A DNA stretch of 19,023 nucleotides from Planctomycetota bacterium (GCA_024278415.1 JAJRTI010000064.1:1-19023); one strand, 5' to 3'; positions 7,014-15,289 are shown, numbered from the stretch's first letter. Made by a program: numbers and translations. Notes: generated by a model from the letters alone, not told the origin.

Positions 7014-9662
7014 TCACTTCGTGCCCGATCCCTGCTTTGTGCCGGAGCCAGAGCGTGCGGATGCCGCGGCTTCGTAGCAGTAGACGTACCCGTCGTATCC
7101 CGGGAGCAGCGCGATGGGCCGGCCGTCCGCGTCGAGGCCCGCGGCCGGGGAGGAGAAGAGCGTCTCCCCGCGGAGCGTGTGGGTCCAGAGGAACGCGCCC
7201 GTGCGGTCGCGCCAGAGCACTTGCCCGGAAGCGAGGTCGGCCAGGTAGAGATAGTTGTCTAGCGACCAGAAGAGCACGCCGTACCCGCGGCCAAGCCGCA
7301 CGATGCAAGGCGTCGCGGTGAGGTAGTCCCCGGTCTCGATATTCCAGATCGTTTCGCCGGTGGCCGCGTCGACCGCGTGCAGGATGCGGTCGAAGGACGC
7401 CACCAGGAGCCAGGAGCGCTGGGGCGTGTTCACGAAGACCGGGGTGGCGCCTACGATGTGGCCCACGCGGCGGCTCCAGATCTCTTCGCCCGTGGCCGCA
7501 TCGAGCGCGTACACCGTGCCGTACGTGTCCCCGAAGAACGTGGCCACGCGGCCGCCAATCTTGCCCACGGAAGGGGAGCCGCGCGTCTTGGTCACCGTGG
7601 CGTAGTCCCACAGCTTGGCGCCGTTGCGCGGGTCCACGCCAAACGCGCGGCCCGCGGCGCTCAACACCACCGCGACCGGGCCTTTGGGCGTCATGGCCAG
7701 TGCGGGCGAGGAGATGTGGACCGTGTCGAGCGTGACGCGCCACGCGGCTTGGCTGGGCTTGCGGGGGGCGACGCCGATCAGCTCTCCGGCCTGCAAGTTG
7801 CGCAGGGGGTCCGAATCGCTCGACCACGCGCTGAACACCACGAGCGGATCGCCGTCCACGTCCACCACCATGGGCGAGGAGCAGTGCGACGGCCGCATGG
7901 TGTCGGACCAGGGGTAGGTCTCGAACGCCCACAGCCGCTTGCCGGTCGCGGCATCCAACGCGTAGAGCGTGCGGTTGGTCGCGGTCACGAGCGCGGTGAG
8001 CCGGCCGCCGACGACGGTGATCGTGGGCGCTTCGGTAGGCACGCCGGCCGTGGTAAACGTCCATGCCACGCGGCCGTCGCGCACGTCGAACGCGTACACG
8101 TTGTGGTCGTAGTGGCCGACGATGGCGAGGACGCGGCCGTCGACGCGGGCCAGCGCGGCGGCTGAGGACCAGACGCCTGCGCCCTTTTGGAAGCGCCAGA
8201 CGCGGTCCGTGGCCCGCGCCTTCCAGCGCCGGCGGAGGCCGGCCCTGGGGAAGCGCACGTCCACGAGCCCGTCGCGCCGGGCGTTGGCGGCGAACGTGTG
8301 CCACCGGCTGCCGGGGGGCGCGACTTCTCCTGCCGACGACACGCCCTCCGCGCGGCCCGCGCGGCGAGCCACGGGAGGCGGCCACTTCCACACGCCGTAC
8401 GCGGCCACGCACACCACGGCAACGGCGAGCGCCACCGCCTTGCCCCGCTGCAGGGCCTTTGGCGGCCTCTCCACAAGCGCTCTGGCCGGCCCCAGCCGGC
8501 TCAACCCGGCGCGCACGCACGCACCGCACATGATGCACTCCGAGTGGCGGACGCGGTCCGCGGCCAGCGCGGCCGTGGGGCAGGCCACCGCGTCGGCTTC
8601 GCGCCCCTCGCCGGGCACGCGCTGAACTTGGAGCAGCGCGAGCGGCGACAGCCAGCCCTGGAACGCACCGGCCGGGCAGGCATACCGGCACCACGCCATG
8701 CTCACAAGGAGCCCGCCGAGCGCAAGGATGATGGTGGCGGTGAGCGAGGAGAAGTCCAACTCGCCGCCCACCGGAGTGCACCAGGGGTTGGTGGTGAACA
8801 CGCCGAGGCAGATCACGGTGACCCAGATGACGCCAAGAATCGTGCGCACCCACCGGAGCCTGCCATCCCAACGCGGGACGAGGATGGCCACGCCAATGGC
8901 GAGCAGACTCGCCCATGCCCACATCGCGGCCGCGGATTCTTGGATTCTGAACGTGGACGGCAACCACTGCACAGTCGGCACGACCGCGATCCCCACGGCA
9001 AGGCACCAGAGCACGAAGCGCAGCGGCCGGCCGAGATGGCGCTGGAGCCACCGCGCCAGCTTGCCCATGATTTCGAGCACCGTGCCGAAGGGGCACACCC
9101 ACCCACAGAAGACGCGGCCCGCTAACAACGTGAACGCGACGATTGGCAGCGAGAGCGCCAAGTTGCCATACGCGGACAGGTCGTCGATACCCACGGCCTG
9201 GAACCCCAGCCACGCGCCGCGCACGAGGCACAGACAACGATGGAAGCTGAAGATGAAAACGAAGAACCCCACGCCCTGCACCACGCGCCGCGGCCAGCGT
9301 CCCCCGAAGCCGCGCAGCAACAGCAAGCACGCCACGGACAACAAGAGAAACAGCGCCACCATGTGGCTGGCATCGACCCAGCTCCCCTGCACCGGCACGA
9401 GCGGCTGCTTGACCCACTTGAAGGTCGGCGTCTCCTCCAAGCGGGAGAGCATGAGGTACACGGCGAACACCGCCGCGAAGATGAAGGCGAGACCCAAGAA
9501 TGCTGCACCCCGAGCCGCCGGCCGCGGCCAGCGGCCGCCGAAACGCCACAGCAACGCCAAGCACGCCAAGGCTGACACGCTGAACAGCGAGAGCAGCATG
9601 AGCGCGCTCGTGGGGTGGCCTGGCTCAGGCGCGGCGCCGATGAGATGGGCGAGAGTCAACAC
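7014..9662 (-). CDS. Membrane polyferredoxin (NapH/NosR-like) fused to a PQQ-type beta-propeller
   Basis: This 882-residue protein has two halves. Residues 1 to about 430 hold many membrane helices with two CxxxCP motifs, Cys186-x3-Cys190-Pro and Cys325-x3-Cys329-Pro, as in NapH/NosR/CcoG electron-transfer proteins. Then come ACP (Cys361) and CIMCGAC (Cys376, 379, 382). These four cysteines match the ligands of one cluster of a 2[4Fe-4S] ferredoxin; the usual fourth cysteine after CxxCxxC is missing. After a final helix (about 402-422), residues 440-865 are repeated blades of the type VYALDAATGEEIWS, the PQQ/quinoprotein-like propeller. Function is inferred as membrane electron transfer coupled to a propeller, probably outside the membrane. 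The start is uncertain: GTG 9662, or ATG 9599 (861 residues); neither has a good ribosome site. It stands alone between R2 and the ABC genes. Confidence 0.85.
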   Translation of the reverse strand: MLTLAHLIGAAPEPGHPTSALMLLSLFSVSALACLALLWRFGGRWPRPAARGAAFLGLAFIFAAVFAVYLMLSRLEETPTFKWVKQPLVPVQGSWVDASHMVALFLLLSVACLLLLRGFGGRWPRRVVQGVGFFVFIFSFHRCLCLVRGAWLGFQAVGIDDLSAYGNLALSLPIVAFTLLAGRVFCGWVCPFGTVLEIMGKLARWLQRHLGRPLRFVLWCLAVGIAVVPTVQWLPSTFRIQESAAAMWAWASLLAIGVAILVPRWDGRLRWVRTILGVIWVTVICLGVFTTNPWCTPVGGELDFSSLTATIILALGGLLVSMAWCRYACPAGAFQGWLSPLALLQVQRVPGEGREADAVACPTAALAADRVRHSECIMCGACVRAGLSRLGPARALVERPPKALQRGKAVALAVAVVCVAAYGVWKWPPPVARRAGRAEGVSSAGEVAPPGSRWHTFAANARRDGLVDVRFPRAGLRRRWKARATDRVWRFQKGAGVWSSAAALARVDGRVLAIVGHYDHNVYAFDVRDGRVAWTFTTAGVPTEAPTITVVGGRLTALVTATNRTLYALDAATGKRLWAFETYPWSDTMRPSHCSSPMVVDVDGDPLVVFSAWSSDSDPLRNLQAGELIGVAPRKPSQAAWRVTLDTVHISSPALAMTPKGPVAVVLSAAGRAFGVDPRNGAKLWDYATVTKTRGSPSVGKIGGRVATFFGDTYGTVYALDAATGEEIWSRRVGHIVGATPVFVNTPQRSWLLVASFDRILHAVDAATGETIWNIETGDYLTATPCIVRLGRGYGVLFWSLDNYLYLADLASGQVLWRDRTGAFLWTHTLRGETLFSSPAAGLDADGRPIALLPGYDGYVYCYEAAASARSGSGTKQGSGTK
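9288..9571 (-). repeat. Internal duplication in the fusion gene (9288-9337 and 9522-9571)
   Basis: The two 50-bp segments match at about 41 of 50 positions and are 234 bp (78 codons) apart, in the same frame. The encoded segments are ALLWRFGGRWPR-type and LLLRGFGGRWPR-type sequences. Each follows a hydrophobic helix and precedes another, so a helix-loop-helix unit of the N-terminal membrane region seems duplicated. Confidence 0.7.
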
Positions 9663-9794
9663 AGAGAACCGTCCGATTCGCGAGTTGGGGCCGGGTATTG
9701 GGACAGAAAGATTGAGAGCAAGAACACACGCACTCGAAAGACATCGTTGCCCGCGTGCAACCGAGCGGCCCGCGATCGTGGGTCCACCATCCCT

Positions 9795-10838
9795 TCACCC
9801 TTCGATCACATGGCAGGAGGCGGCCTCGACAATAAAGGTAGCAGCCTGTCCGAGCCGTAGATCGAGCCGGCCGCACGCGGCATGCGAGACGTGCGCTTCG
9901 ACGCGATGGCCATTCCACACGCCACCCACTTGCACGTAGTCCGCGCGGTCGATGAGTTCCGCTATCGTCGCGTGGATGATGTTGCCGGCCCCGTTTGCGT
10001 CGTGTGTGACCGTCACGTCTTCGGGCCGGAACATGAGCCAAGCCGGCGCGGCCGGGATCGCCTGGGCCACATCCCACGGCATGCCGCAGGCCAGGGGCTT
10101 GCCGTTGTCCTCGTGGGTGACCTCGAAGCGGTTGGCCACACCGAGAAAGCGCGCGATCGAGAGATCGCCAGGCCGGCGCAGCACCTGGTGGAACTTGCCG
10201 GTCTGGCGCAGCCGGCCGTCGAAAATGAGGCCCACGCGGTGGGCGATGGCGGCGGCCTCGGAGAACTCGTGCGTCACGTGGATCGTGGTCACGTCGAGGT
10301 CGGCCGCAAGCTGGCGGAACATGGCGAAGAGGTCCTCGCGCTGCGGCCGGTCGAGCCCGTTCGTGGGCTCGTCGAGCAGCAGCACGTGGGGCCGGGGCGC
10401 GAGCGTGCGCGCGAGCGCGACTCGGCGGCCCTCGCCTCCGCTGAGGCCAGCCACGCTCGGCCGGTCGAGCAGCTTGCCCAAGCCGACCCAATCGGCGGCC
10501 TCCTCCGCACGCTGGCGACGCTCGCGGCGGGACAACCGCTGGTAGCGCAGGCCGAACTCCACGTTCTGCCGTACGCTCATGTGTGGGAAGATCGCGCCGT
10601 CTTGGTAGAGCAAGCCCACCCCGCGGCGATCGGCCGGCCGGTCCGTGACGCGCTCGCCGTCGAGGAACACGTCCCCGCGGCGAGGCCGATGGTGGCCGGC
10701 GATGCTCTCGAGCAGGAGCGTCTTGCCCGCGCCCGAAGGCCCGAGAAGGCAGAAGAACTCGCCCCGGTCCACGTGCAGATGCTCCACGTCCAACAGGAAG
10801 TCGCCGAAGGAGCGCTGGAACTGGCGCACCTCGATCAT
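9795..10838 (-). CDS. ABC transporter ATP-binding protein, tungstate/molybdate type (WtpC/ModC-like)
   Basis: This 347-residue cytoplasmic ATPase powers the adjacent permease. Visible are Walker A GPSGAGKT (33-40), Q-loop LLYQDGAIFPHMSV (Gln79), signature LSGGEGRR (132-139, with Glu where LSGGQ is usual), Walker B VLLLDEP with Asp156 and Glu157, and switch His190 in HVTHE. The region from about 290 to the end (MFRPEDVTVTH onward, VEAHVS, GQAATFIV) looks like a TOBE/MOP-type C-terminal ligand domain, as in oxyanion and sulfate importers. ATG at 10838 has GGGAGGG five bases upstream and overlaps the permease stop as ATGA (10835-10838). Substrate assignment depends on the neighbouring WtpA-like protein. 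Confidence 0.9.
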   Translation of the reverse strand: MIEVRQFQRSFGDFLLDVEHLHVDRGEFFCLLGPSGAGKTLLLESIAGHHRPRRGDVFLDGERVTDRPADRRGVGLLYQDGAIFPHMSVRQNVEFGLRYQRLSRRERRQRAEEAADWVGLGKLLDRPSVAGLSGGEGRRVALARTLAPRPHVLLLDEPTNGLDRPQREDLFAMFRQLAADLDVTTIHVTHEFSEAAAIAHRVGLIFDGRLRQTGKFHQVLRRPGDLSIARFLGVANRFEVTHEDNGKPLACGMPWDVAQAIPAAPAWLMFRPEDVTVTHDANGAGNIIHATIAELIDRADYVQVGGVWNGHRVEAHVSHAACGRLDLRLGQAATFIVEAASCHVIEG

Positions 10839-12097
10839 GTCTGCCCTCCCAGCGCCCCTCGCGACAGAACGATCGCGCCCAAGAAGCTGCCCCCGCGCCG
10901 GCCGCGCAACCACGCGATCCACCGCACCACCAGGAACAGCCACAGACAGAGGATGAGGAGGAGCGCGGCCGCGGGGTTGGCTTCGGCCAAGCCGTACTTG
11001 CTCAAGTTGTCGTACACGAGCACCGGCACGGTCATGGGGTGGTAGGCGAGGATCAGGAGCGAGCCAAACTCGCTCAGCGCCCGCGCCCAGGTCATGAGCG
11101 CGCCGGCCGCGATCGCGGGCAGCGCCAAGGGCAGCGAGATGCGCCCTAGCACGGCCCACGACGGCGCGCCCAGCGAGCGCGCCGCGCGCTCCAGGCGCGC
11201 ATCCACCCCGGCAAAACCGACCGCGGAGCTGCGGATCACGAACGGCGCAGCCACGAACACCTGCGCGAGCACGATGCCCCAATGCGTGCCGGCGAACTGG
11301 ATCCCGAACACGCTGTCGATCCATTTGCCCAGTGCGGCCTTCTGGCTGAAGCAGTTCATGAGCGCCACGCCCGCGACGGTCTGCGGGATGAGGATGGGCA
11401 AGTCCACCAGACAGTCCACGAGCGCGCGGCCCTTGAACGCCACGCGCGCGAGGATGTAGGCCAGAGGCACGCCCAGCAGCGTGGCGATGGCCGTCGCGGT
11501 CGTGGCGGTCCAGAGCGATGTCCAGAGCGCGTTGGCCATGCGCGGGGTGCGCAGCCGCTGCCACAGCGTCTGCGCGGGCACGTCGAGCACCGCGGTCACG
11601 ATGGGGAATGCGAGCAGCATCAACAGCGGCATGCCCAGCGCCCACAGCACCCAAACGGCCGCGCCCGCGCGCTCCTGCGCCAGCCGCAGCGCGGCCACGT
11701 AAGCGAGCAAGAGGAGCAAATACGTTTGGAGCCAATACGGGGTGATCAGCGCGAGGCACAGCACCAGCAGCACTACAGCCCCGCACAGCCACGGCCGGCG
11801 GTAGCTGGCCACGATGACTGGCAAGAACGCCGCATAGAACATGGCCTGCTGCTTGAACGCGATGAGCAGGAAGAACAGGCCGGCCACCGTCGCTACGAAC
11901 CCGGCGAACGCGGCCGAGGAGAGCACGCGCCAGTAGTGGGCGCCCACGCATACCACGAAGAGGTGCGGCAGCAGCAAAGTCAGGTTGAGCCCCGCGTCCA
12001 CCCGGCCCCAGAGCGCCGCATGCAGCCCGGCCACGATGGCCGAGAGCGCGAGTACGGCTTGCAGAGGATAACGTGCTTGAGGTGCGGAGGAGGGCAT
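10835..12097 (-). CDS. ABC permease, tungstate/molybdate type, with extra N-terminal membrane domain
   Basis: This is a 420-residue inner-membrane protein. The C-terminal part (from about residue 160) is a standard binding-protein-dependent permease: LRTPRMANALWTSLWTAT, GVPLAYILAR, LPILIPQTVAGVALM, and the ATPase-docking EAA loop ERAARSLGAPSWAVLGRISLPL. This part has the normal size of WtpB/ModB (about 250 residues). The first 150 or so residues are additional, with about five hydrophobic helices and no recognised motif. I chose ATG at 12097; TTG at 12103 adds two residues. No clear ribosome site precedes either, and 74 bases separate it from the wtpA stop. It overlaps the ATPase start, so subunits are probably made in a coupled way. 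The permease call is firm; the extension is unexplained. Confidence 0.9.
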   Translation of the reverse strand: MPSSAPQARYPLQAVLALSAIVAGLHAALWGRVDAGLNLTLLLPHLFVVCVGAHYWRVLSSAAFAGFVATVAGLFFLLIAFKQQAMFYAAFLPVIVASYRRPWLCGAVVLLVLCLALITPYWLQTYLLLLLAYVAALRLAQERAGAAVWVLWALGMPLLMLLAFPIVTAVLDVPAQTLWQRLRTPRMANALWTSLWTATTATAIATLLGVPLAYILARVAFKGRALVDCLVDLPILIPQTVAGVALMNCFSQKAALGKWIDSVFGIQFAGTHWGIVLAQVFVAAPFVIRSSAVGFAGVDARLERAARSLGAPSWAVLGRISLPLALPAIAAGALMTWARALSEFGSLLILAYHPMTVPVLVYDNLSKYGLAEANPAAALLLILCLWLFLVVRWIAWLRGRRGGSFLGAIVLSRGALGGQT

Positions 12098-12171
12098 AGG
12101 CAATGGGTGCGCGCAGCGGTGGCCCCTGTGAGCGGGAGTGCGGCCGGCGGCAGAACTCGATGACGCGAGGC

Positions 12172-13149
12172 TTATGGTGTATACGCTGCCCGAACGCGGT
12201 CAGGGACTCGGCCGAATGCTCCAAACTTTGGCAAGAACGGTTGCCCCAGTTCGTCGAACGCGGCTCGGCCTTCAGGACCCAGCATGAACGCGACAAACTC
12301 CTCGCCCGCCAGGCGGTGTGGAGCCTCGCGGGGCACGGTGACGCCGAATGCGATGCTGCGCGCGACGTACGCGACGCGCTCGCTGGGTGTCTTGCCCGAC
12401 ACTTGGATGCTGACCCTGGCGTATGAGTCGTCTCGCTTGGGATCGCTCAGGTCGATTTCGGGCGGGAGGGCGACGAACGGGATGTGGTGTTGCACCGCGG
12501 AGGAGCGATACATGAACGCGTAGTCGAGCTGCTTGGATTGGAGCATCGATGCCAGTTCGACGGACTTGGGGCGCACGCAGCGCGGGGGCGAATTGGCGAG
12601 CACGCGCTTCTCGATGGAGCCCCCGCCGCGCTCAGGAGGGTAGTAGAGGTCCGCCAGCTTCAACACCATCAGCGCGCGGTACCCGCAGGGATCCATGTCC
12701 GGGTCGGACCGGCCCACGGTCACGCCGGGCCGGCTGAGTACGTCCATCCACGTGTCCGTCGACATGTCGACAGAGTGCTTCGCCTGGTCGGTGAACGCGA
12801 TGACCATGCTGTTGCCGGCGAACATGACGCACCAGCTCGCGTGCTTCGGCATGGCCTCGTCGGTGATGAGATGGCGGTCGGCCAGGGCCACCACGTCGGC
12901 TTGCCGGCCAAGTTGAATCCACTTGCGCAAGGCGAACCGGCTGCCGCTGGGTTCGATATCGACCTGCCGGTCGGGATGGAGGGCCTCGTAGCGCGCCTTC
13001 ACCTTGCTCATGGGCAACGCGAGCGCGCCGGCGCAGAACACGAGGATGCGGCCGGAGAGCGGATCGGTCTCGACGGGCGCGCGTGAACAGCCCGCGAGCA
13101 CGGCGAGTGCCAGGAGTCCCCCAACCGAGCGTCTCAGCCACTTAGCCAT
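12172..13149 (-). CDS. wtpA: Tungstate/molybdate-binding lipoprotein, WtpA family
   Basis: This 325-residue extracytoplasmic binding protein delivers tungstate or molybdate to the ABC permease. It begins with a lipoprotein signal: basic MAKWLRR, a hydrophobic stretch, then LAGC with Cys21 as the lipidation site. The mature part follows WtpA/ModA closely: ILVFCAGALALPM, GRQADVVALAD, WCVMFAGNSMVIAFTD, then GRSDPDMDPCGYRALMVLKL, the hallmark anion-site segment of WtpA. The C-terminus has the usual AGEEFVAFMLGPEG segment. The ATG at 13149 overlaps the cstA stop by eight bases (13142-13149), so its translation is probably tied to cstA. GGAGG lies 12 bases upstream, a long spacing. Tungstate versus molybdate specificity cannot be decided from sequence. 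Confidence 0.92.
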   Translation of the reverse strand: MAKWLRRSVGGLLALAVLAGCSRAPVETDPLSGRILVFCAGALALPMSKVKARYEALHPDRQVDIEPSGSRFALRKWIQLGRQADVVALADRHLITDEAMPKHASWCVMFAGNSMVIAFTDQAKHSVDMSTDTWMDVLSRPGVTVGRSDPDMDPCGYRALMVLKLADLYYPPERGGGSIEKRVLANSPPRCVRPKSVELASMLQSKQLDYAFMYRSSAVQHHIPFVALPPEIDLSDPKRDDSYARVSIQVSGKTPSERVAYVARSIAFGVTVPREAPHRLAGEEFVAFMLGPEGRAAFDELGQPFLPKFGAFGRVPDRVRAAYTP

Positions 13150-15001
13150 CTGCTGTCGCCGCCTCCGGCTCGGGCGCCTTCTGGAATTCTCGAAGCTTCT
13201 TGAGCGCCTGCACGAGCATCACAATGCCCAGCACCAACAGCAACACCGCGACCACCGCCAGCACCAAGTCGCCTGTCGGCGACTTGTGGGCCTGGAGCAT
13301 GTCGTACGCATGGCGGAATCGCTTCAGGGCCAAGATCGCGAGAGCGGAGAGGGTCACGCCGAACATGATCCACATGGGGATCACGAGGAACCGGTTCGCC
13401 CGCCCCTCCCTCGCGAGCCAGACCGCGGCCGTGAGCAGGGCGAGCGCGGCGAGGAGCTGGTTGGCCGAACCGAAGATGGGCCAGATCGTGGCCGTGCCGC
13501 CCGTCAGGGCCAACGCACCGCCGCATACGACGCTTATGCTGGTGCCGATGTAGCGATTGCGGCCCAGCACCCCGATCTTCTCTTGGCCTTCGCTCTGGAA
13601 GAACTCCTGAAACGCGAAACGGCTCAAGCGCGTCGCGGTGTCCAGCGAGGTCAGCGCGAACGCGGACACCGCGAGGGCGGTGAAGGTGATGCCGTAATGT
13701 AGGGGCACGTGGAGGCCTGTCAGGAACTTCCCCACCCCGCTCGCGAAGAGATTCACCGCCTTGCCCGCCGTCATCGGCTGGGGGTATTCGCCCCGGGCCA
13801 ACACGGCGATCGTGCACACAGCGATCACGGCGAGCAGGCCCTCGATGAGCATGGCGCCATAGCTCACCCGCTGGCAATCGGACTCCGAATCCAGTTGTTT
13901 GGCCGTGGTGCCCGAGGCCACCAACGAATGGAAGCCGGAAATGGCGCCACAGGCGATGGTCACGAAAAGAATAGGGAACAGCGGGCCGATCTTGGCCGTA
14001 AAGGTGATGTAGAAAGACTCCATCTTGACGGGCGTGCGCACGATGAGCGCACCCACTAACGCGCCGAGCAACATGGCATAAAGCAGGAACGAGTTCAGAT
14101 AGTCCCGCGGCTGTAGCAGCACCCACACCGGCGCAGTGGCCGCGATAAAGACGTACACGAGCAACACGTACTTCCACAACACGATCGGCGACACCCATTT
14201 CGCCCGGCCCAACAGCGACGCGAGCGCGGCGCGGTCCCCATCGGCCGGATCAAGCGCTTGCTGGGCTTTCGCGGCCGATCCGTCTAACAGCGACGCCTTC
14301 TCCAAGTGATGTTTGGACAGGAGCGCGCGCTCCGGCGCGGACAACGTCGTCAGCGAGGCGGAGACTTTGTTGAGCACGATGGGAAACTTCACGCCGATAA
14401 CGATGCACAGCGCGAGCATCGCCACGCCTATTCCCGTGGCGATGCTGAGCGGCGCCTTGGTGCGGTATACGCTGAAGCCGAAGAACACCGCCAGCACCAG
14501 GAAGAGCAACGACGCGGTGGACACGGCGGGAGTGGCGACAAAGGTCTTGGCCACCGCGTTGGTGAACACGGCCACGACCAGAATCAGGGCGGACCAAGAG
14601 AACAGCAGGAACAGCCGTTTGCCGCTCAGGCCGATGTTGCGTTCGATCACCGTGCCGACGGACTTGCCGTCGTGGCGCACACTGGCCATCAGGGAGGCGA
14701 AGTCGTGGACCGCGCCCATGAACACCACGCCGAGCAGGATCCATATCAGCGCAACGCCCCACCCAAACGCGCCCGCTACGATCGGGCCGATGATCGGCGC
14801 GGCTCCTGCAATGGACGCGAAGTGGTGGCCCAACAGCACCGGCCATTTCGTCGGCACGTAGTCGATGTCGTCCCGTAGCGTGTGCGCGGGAGTGGGGCGG
14901 CTGGGGTCGACCTGAAGCTGGCGAGAGATCCATCGCCCATACGTGAAGTACGCCACGATGAGATAGACGAAGGTTGCCACGAGGATGACTGCCACGTTCA
15001 T
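13142..15001 (-). CDS. cstA: Carbon starvation protein CstA (peptide/pyruvate transporter)
   Basis: This 619-residue inner-membrane transporter has many helices throughout. CstA-family proteins import peptides or pyruvate when carbon is scarce. Family features are GHHFASIAGAAPIIGPIVAGAFGW (here split as residues 58-69 and 70-81), GAVHDFASLMASVRHDGKS, LLQPRDYLNSF (about 295-305), SGTTAKQLD and IWPIFGSANQLLAALALL near the C-terminus. A hydrophilic stretch of about 55 residues (212-268) interrupts the helices and seems longer than in the relatives I know. The start is ATG at 15001, preceded by GGGAGG nine bases upstream; the frame stays open to 15244 but lacks family similarity there. A strong promoter is at 15072-15100. 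It is first gene of the cstA-wtpA-permease-ATPase run and diverges from the kinase gene. Confidence 0.94.
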   Translation of the reverse strand: MNVAVILVATFVYLIVAYFTYGRWISRQLQVDPSRPTPAHTLRDDIDYVPTKWPVLLGHHFASIAGAAPIIGPIVAGAFGWGVALIWILLGVVFMGAVHDFASLMASVRHDGKSVGTVIERNIGLSGKRLFLLFSWSALILVVAVFTNAVAKTFVATPAVSTASLLFLVLAVFFGFSVYRTKAPLSIATGIGVAMLALCIVIGVKFPIVLNKVSASLTTLSAPERALLSKHHLEKASLLDGSAAKAQQALDPADGDRAALASLLGRAKWVSPIVLWKYVLLVYVFIAATAPVWVLLQPRDYLNSFLLYAMLLGALVGALIVRTPVKMESFYITFTAKIGPLFPILFVTIACGAISGFHSLVASGTTAKQLDSESDCQRVSYGAMLIEGLLAVIAVCTIAVLARGEYPQPMTAGKAVNLFASGVGKFLTGLHVPLHYGITFTALAVSAFALTSLDTATRLSRFAFQEFFQSEGQEKIGVLGRNRYIGTSISVVCGGALALTGGTATIWPIFGSANQLLAALALLTAAVWLAREGRANRFLVIPMWIMFGVTLSALAILALKRFRHAYDMLQAHKSPTGDLVLAVVAVLLLVLGIVMLVQALKKLREFQKAPEPEAATADG

Positions 15002-15071
15002 GGTCTGGAGCCTCCCAAGAAGCAGTGATGGAAGCATGCGCACAAGCCGCGAGTGGCGTGCTGAGGCAACC

Positions 15072-15100
15072 AATCTATTCGGCGGTTTGCGGCCTGTCAA
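15072..15100 (-). promoter_or_regulatory. Sigma70-type promoter for cstA
   Basis: On the minus strand TTGACA (15095-15100) and TAGATT (15072-15077) are separated by 17 bases. The predicted start near 15065 gives a leader of about 64 bases. The -35 box is a perfect consensus. Confidence 0.65.
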
Positions 15101-15108
15101 GCGGAGCG

Positions 15109-15138
15109 TTGATTTTGAAGCGCGTCGCCCCATACAAT
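15109..15138 (+). promoter_or_regulatory. Sigma70-type promoter for the histidine kinase gene
   Basis: TTGATT (15109-15114), 18 bases, then TACAAT (15133-15138). The predicted start near 15145 gives a leader of about 145 bases containing hairpins. The -35 boxes of this promoter and the cstA promoter are only eight bases apart, back to back. Confidence 0.55.
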
Positions 15139-15155
15139 AGCACAACAAGCTCCCA

Positions 15156-15204
15156 CCGCGGTCTTCGGCGCGGGCGATCGTTGCCGCCGTGCGGCGGACC
15201 GCGG
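15156..15204 (+). repeat. Inverted repeat in the kinase-gene leader
   Basis: CCGCGGTC (15156-15163) and GACCGCGG (15197-15204) pair perfectly and enclose a second hairpin, GCCGC-CGT-GCGGC (15183-15195). It lies just after the predicted transcription start, so the RNA leader could fold into a branched structure, or the DNA could serve as an operator. Confidence 0.6.
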
Positions 15205-15226
15205 GGCGAATCCACGAAGGCTTCCG

Positions 15227-15263
15227 TTTTGACAGAGCCCGCATGCTGGCGCATGCGGCTACC
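15227..15263 (+). repeat. Degenerate copy R4 of the dispersed repeat upstream of the kinase gene
   Basis: TTTTGACAGAGCCC, a palindrome CGCATGC-TGGC-GCATGCG (15240-15257), then GGCTACC. Copy R3 has TTTGACAACAGAGCCC followed by a hairpin ending ATGCGGCTACCC (18938-18979), so the flanks match while the stem core differs and is shorter. TTGACA here has no matching -10 box and is not called a promoter. Confidence 0.5.
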
Positions 15264-15289
15264 GACCGCCCCTTCGATTGCCCCTCAAG

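Noticed and set aside
15229..15234. TTGACA close upstream of the kinase gene as a second promoter
   Set aside because: No -10-like sequence lies 16-18 bases downstream, and the motif is part of the repeat shared with R3.
15002..15244. 81-residue N-terminal extension of CstA
   Set aside because: A good ribosome site precedes ATG 15001, and the extension would cover the promoter and lacks similarity to CstA proteins.
15002..15289. Sigma54 (-24/-12) promoter for the NtrC-type regulator
   Set aside because: I looked for GG-N10-GC with TGGCA/TTGC context on both strands and found no convincing match.
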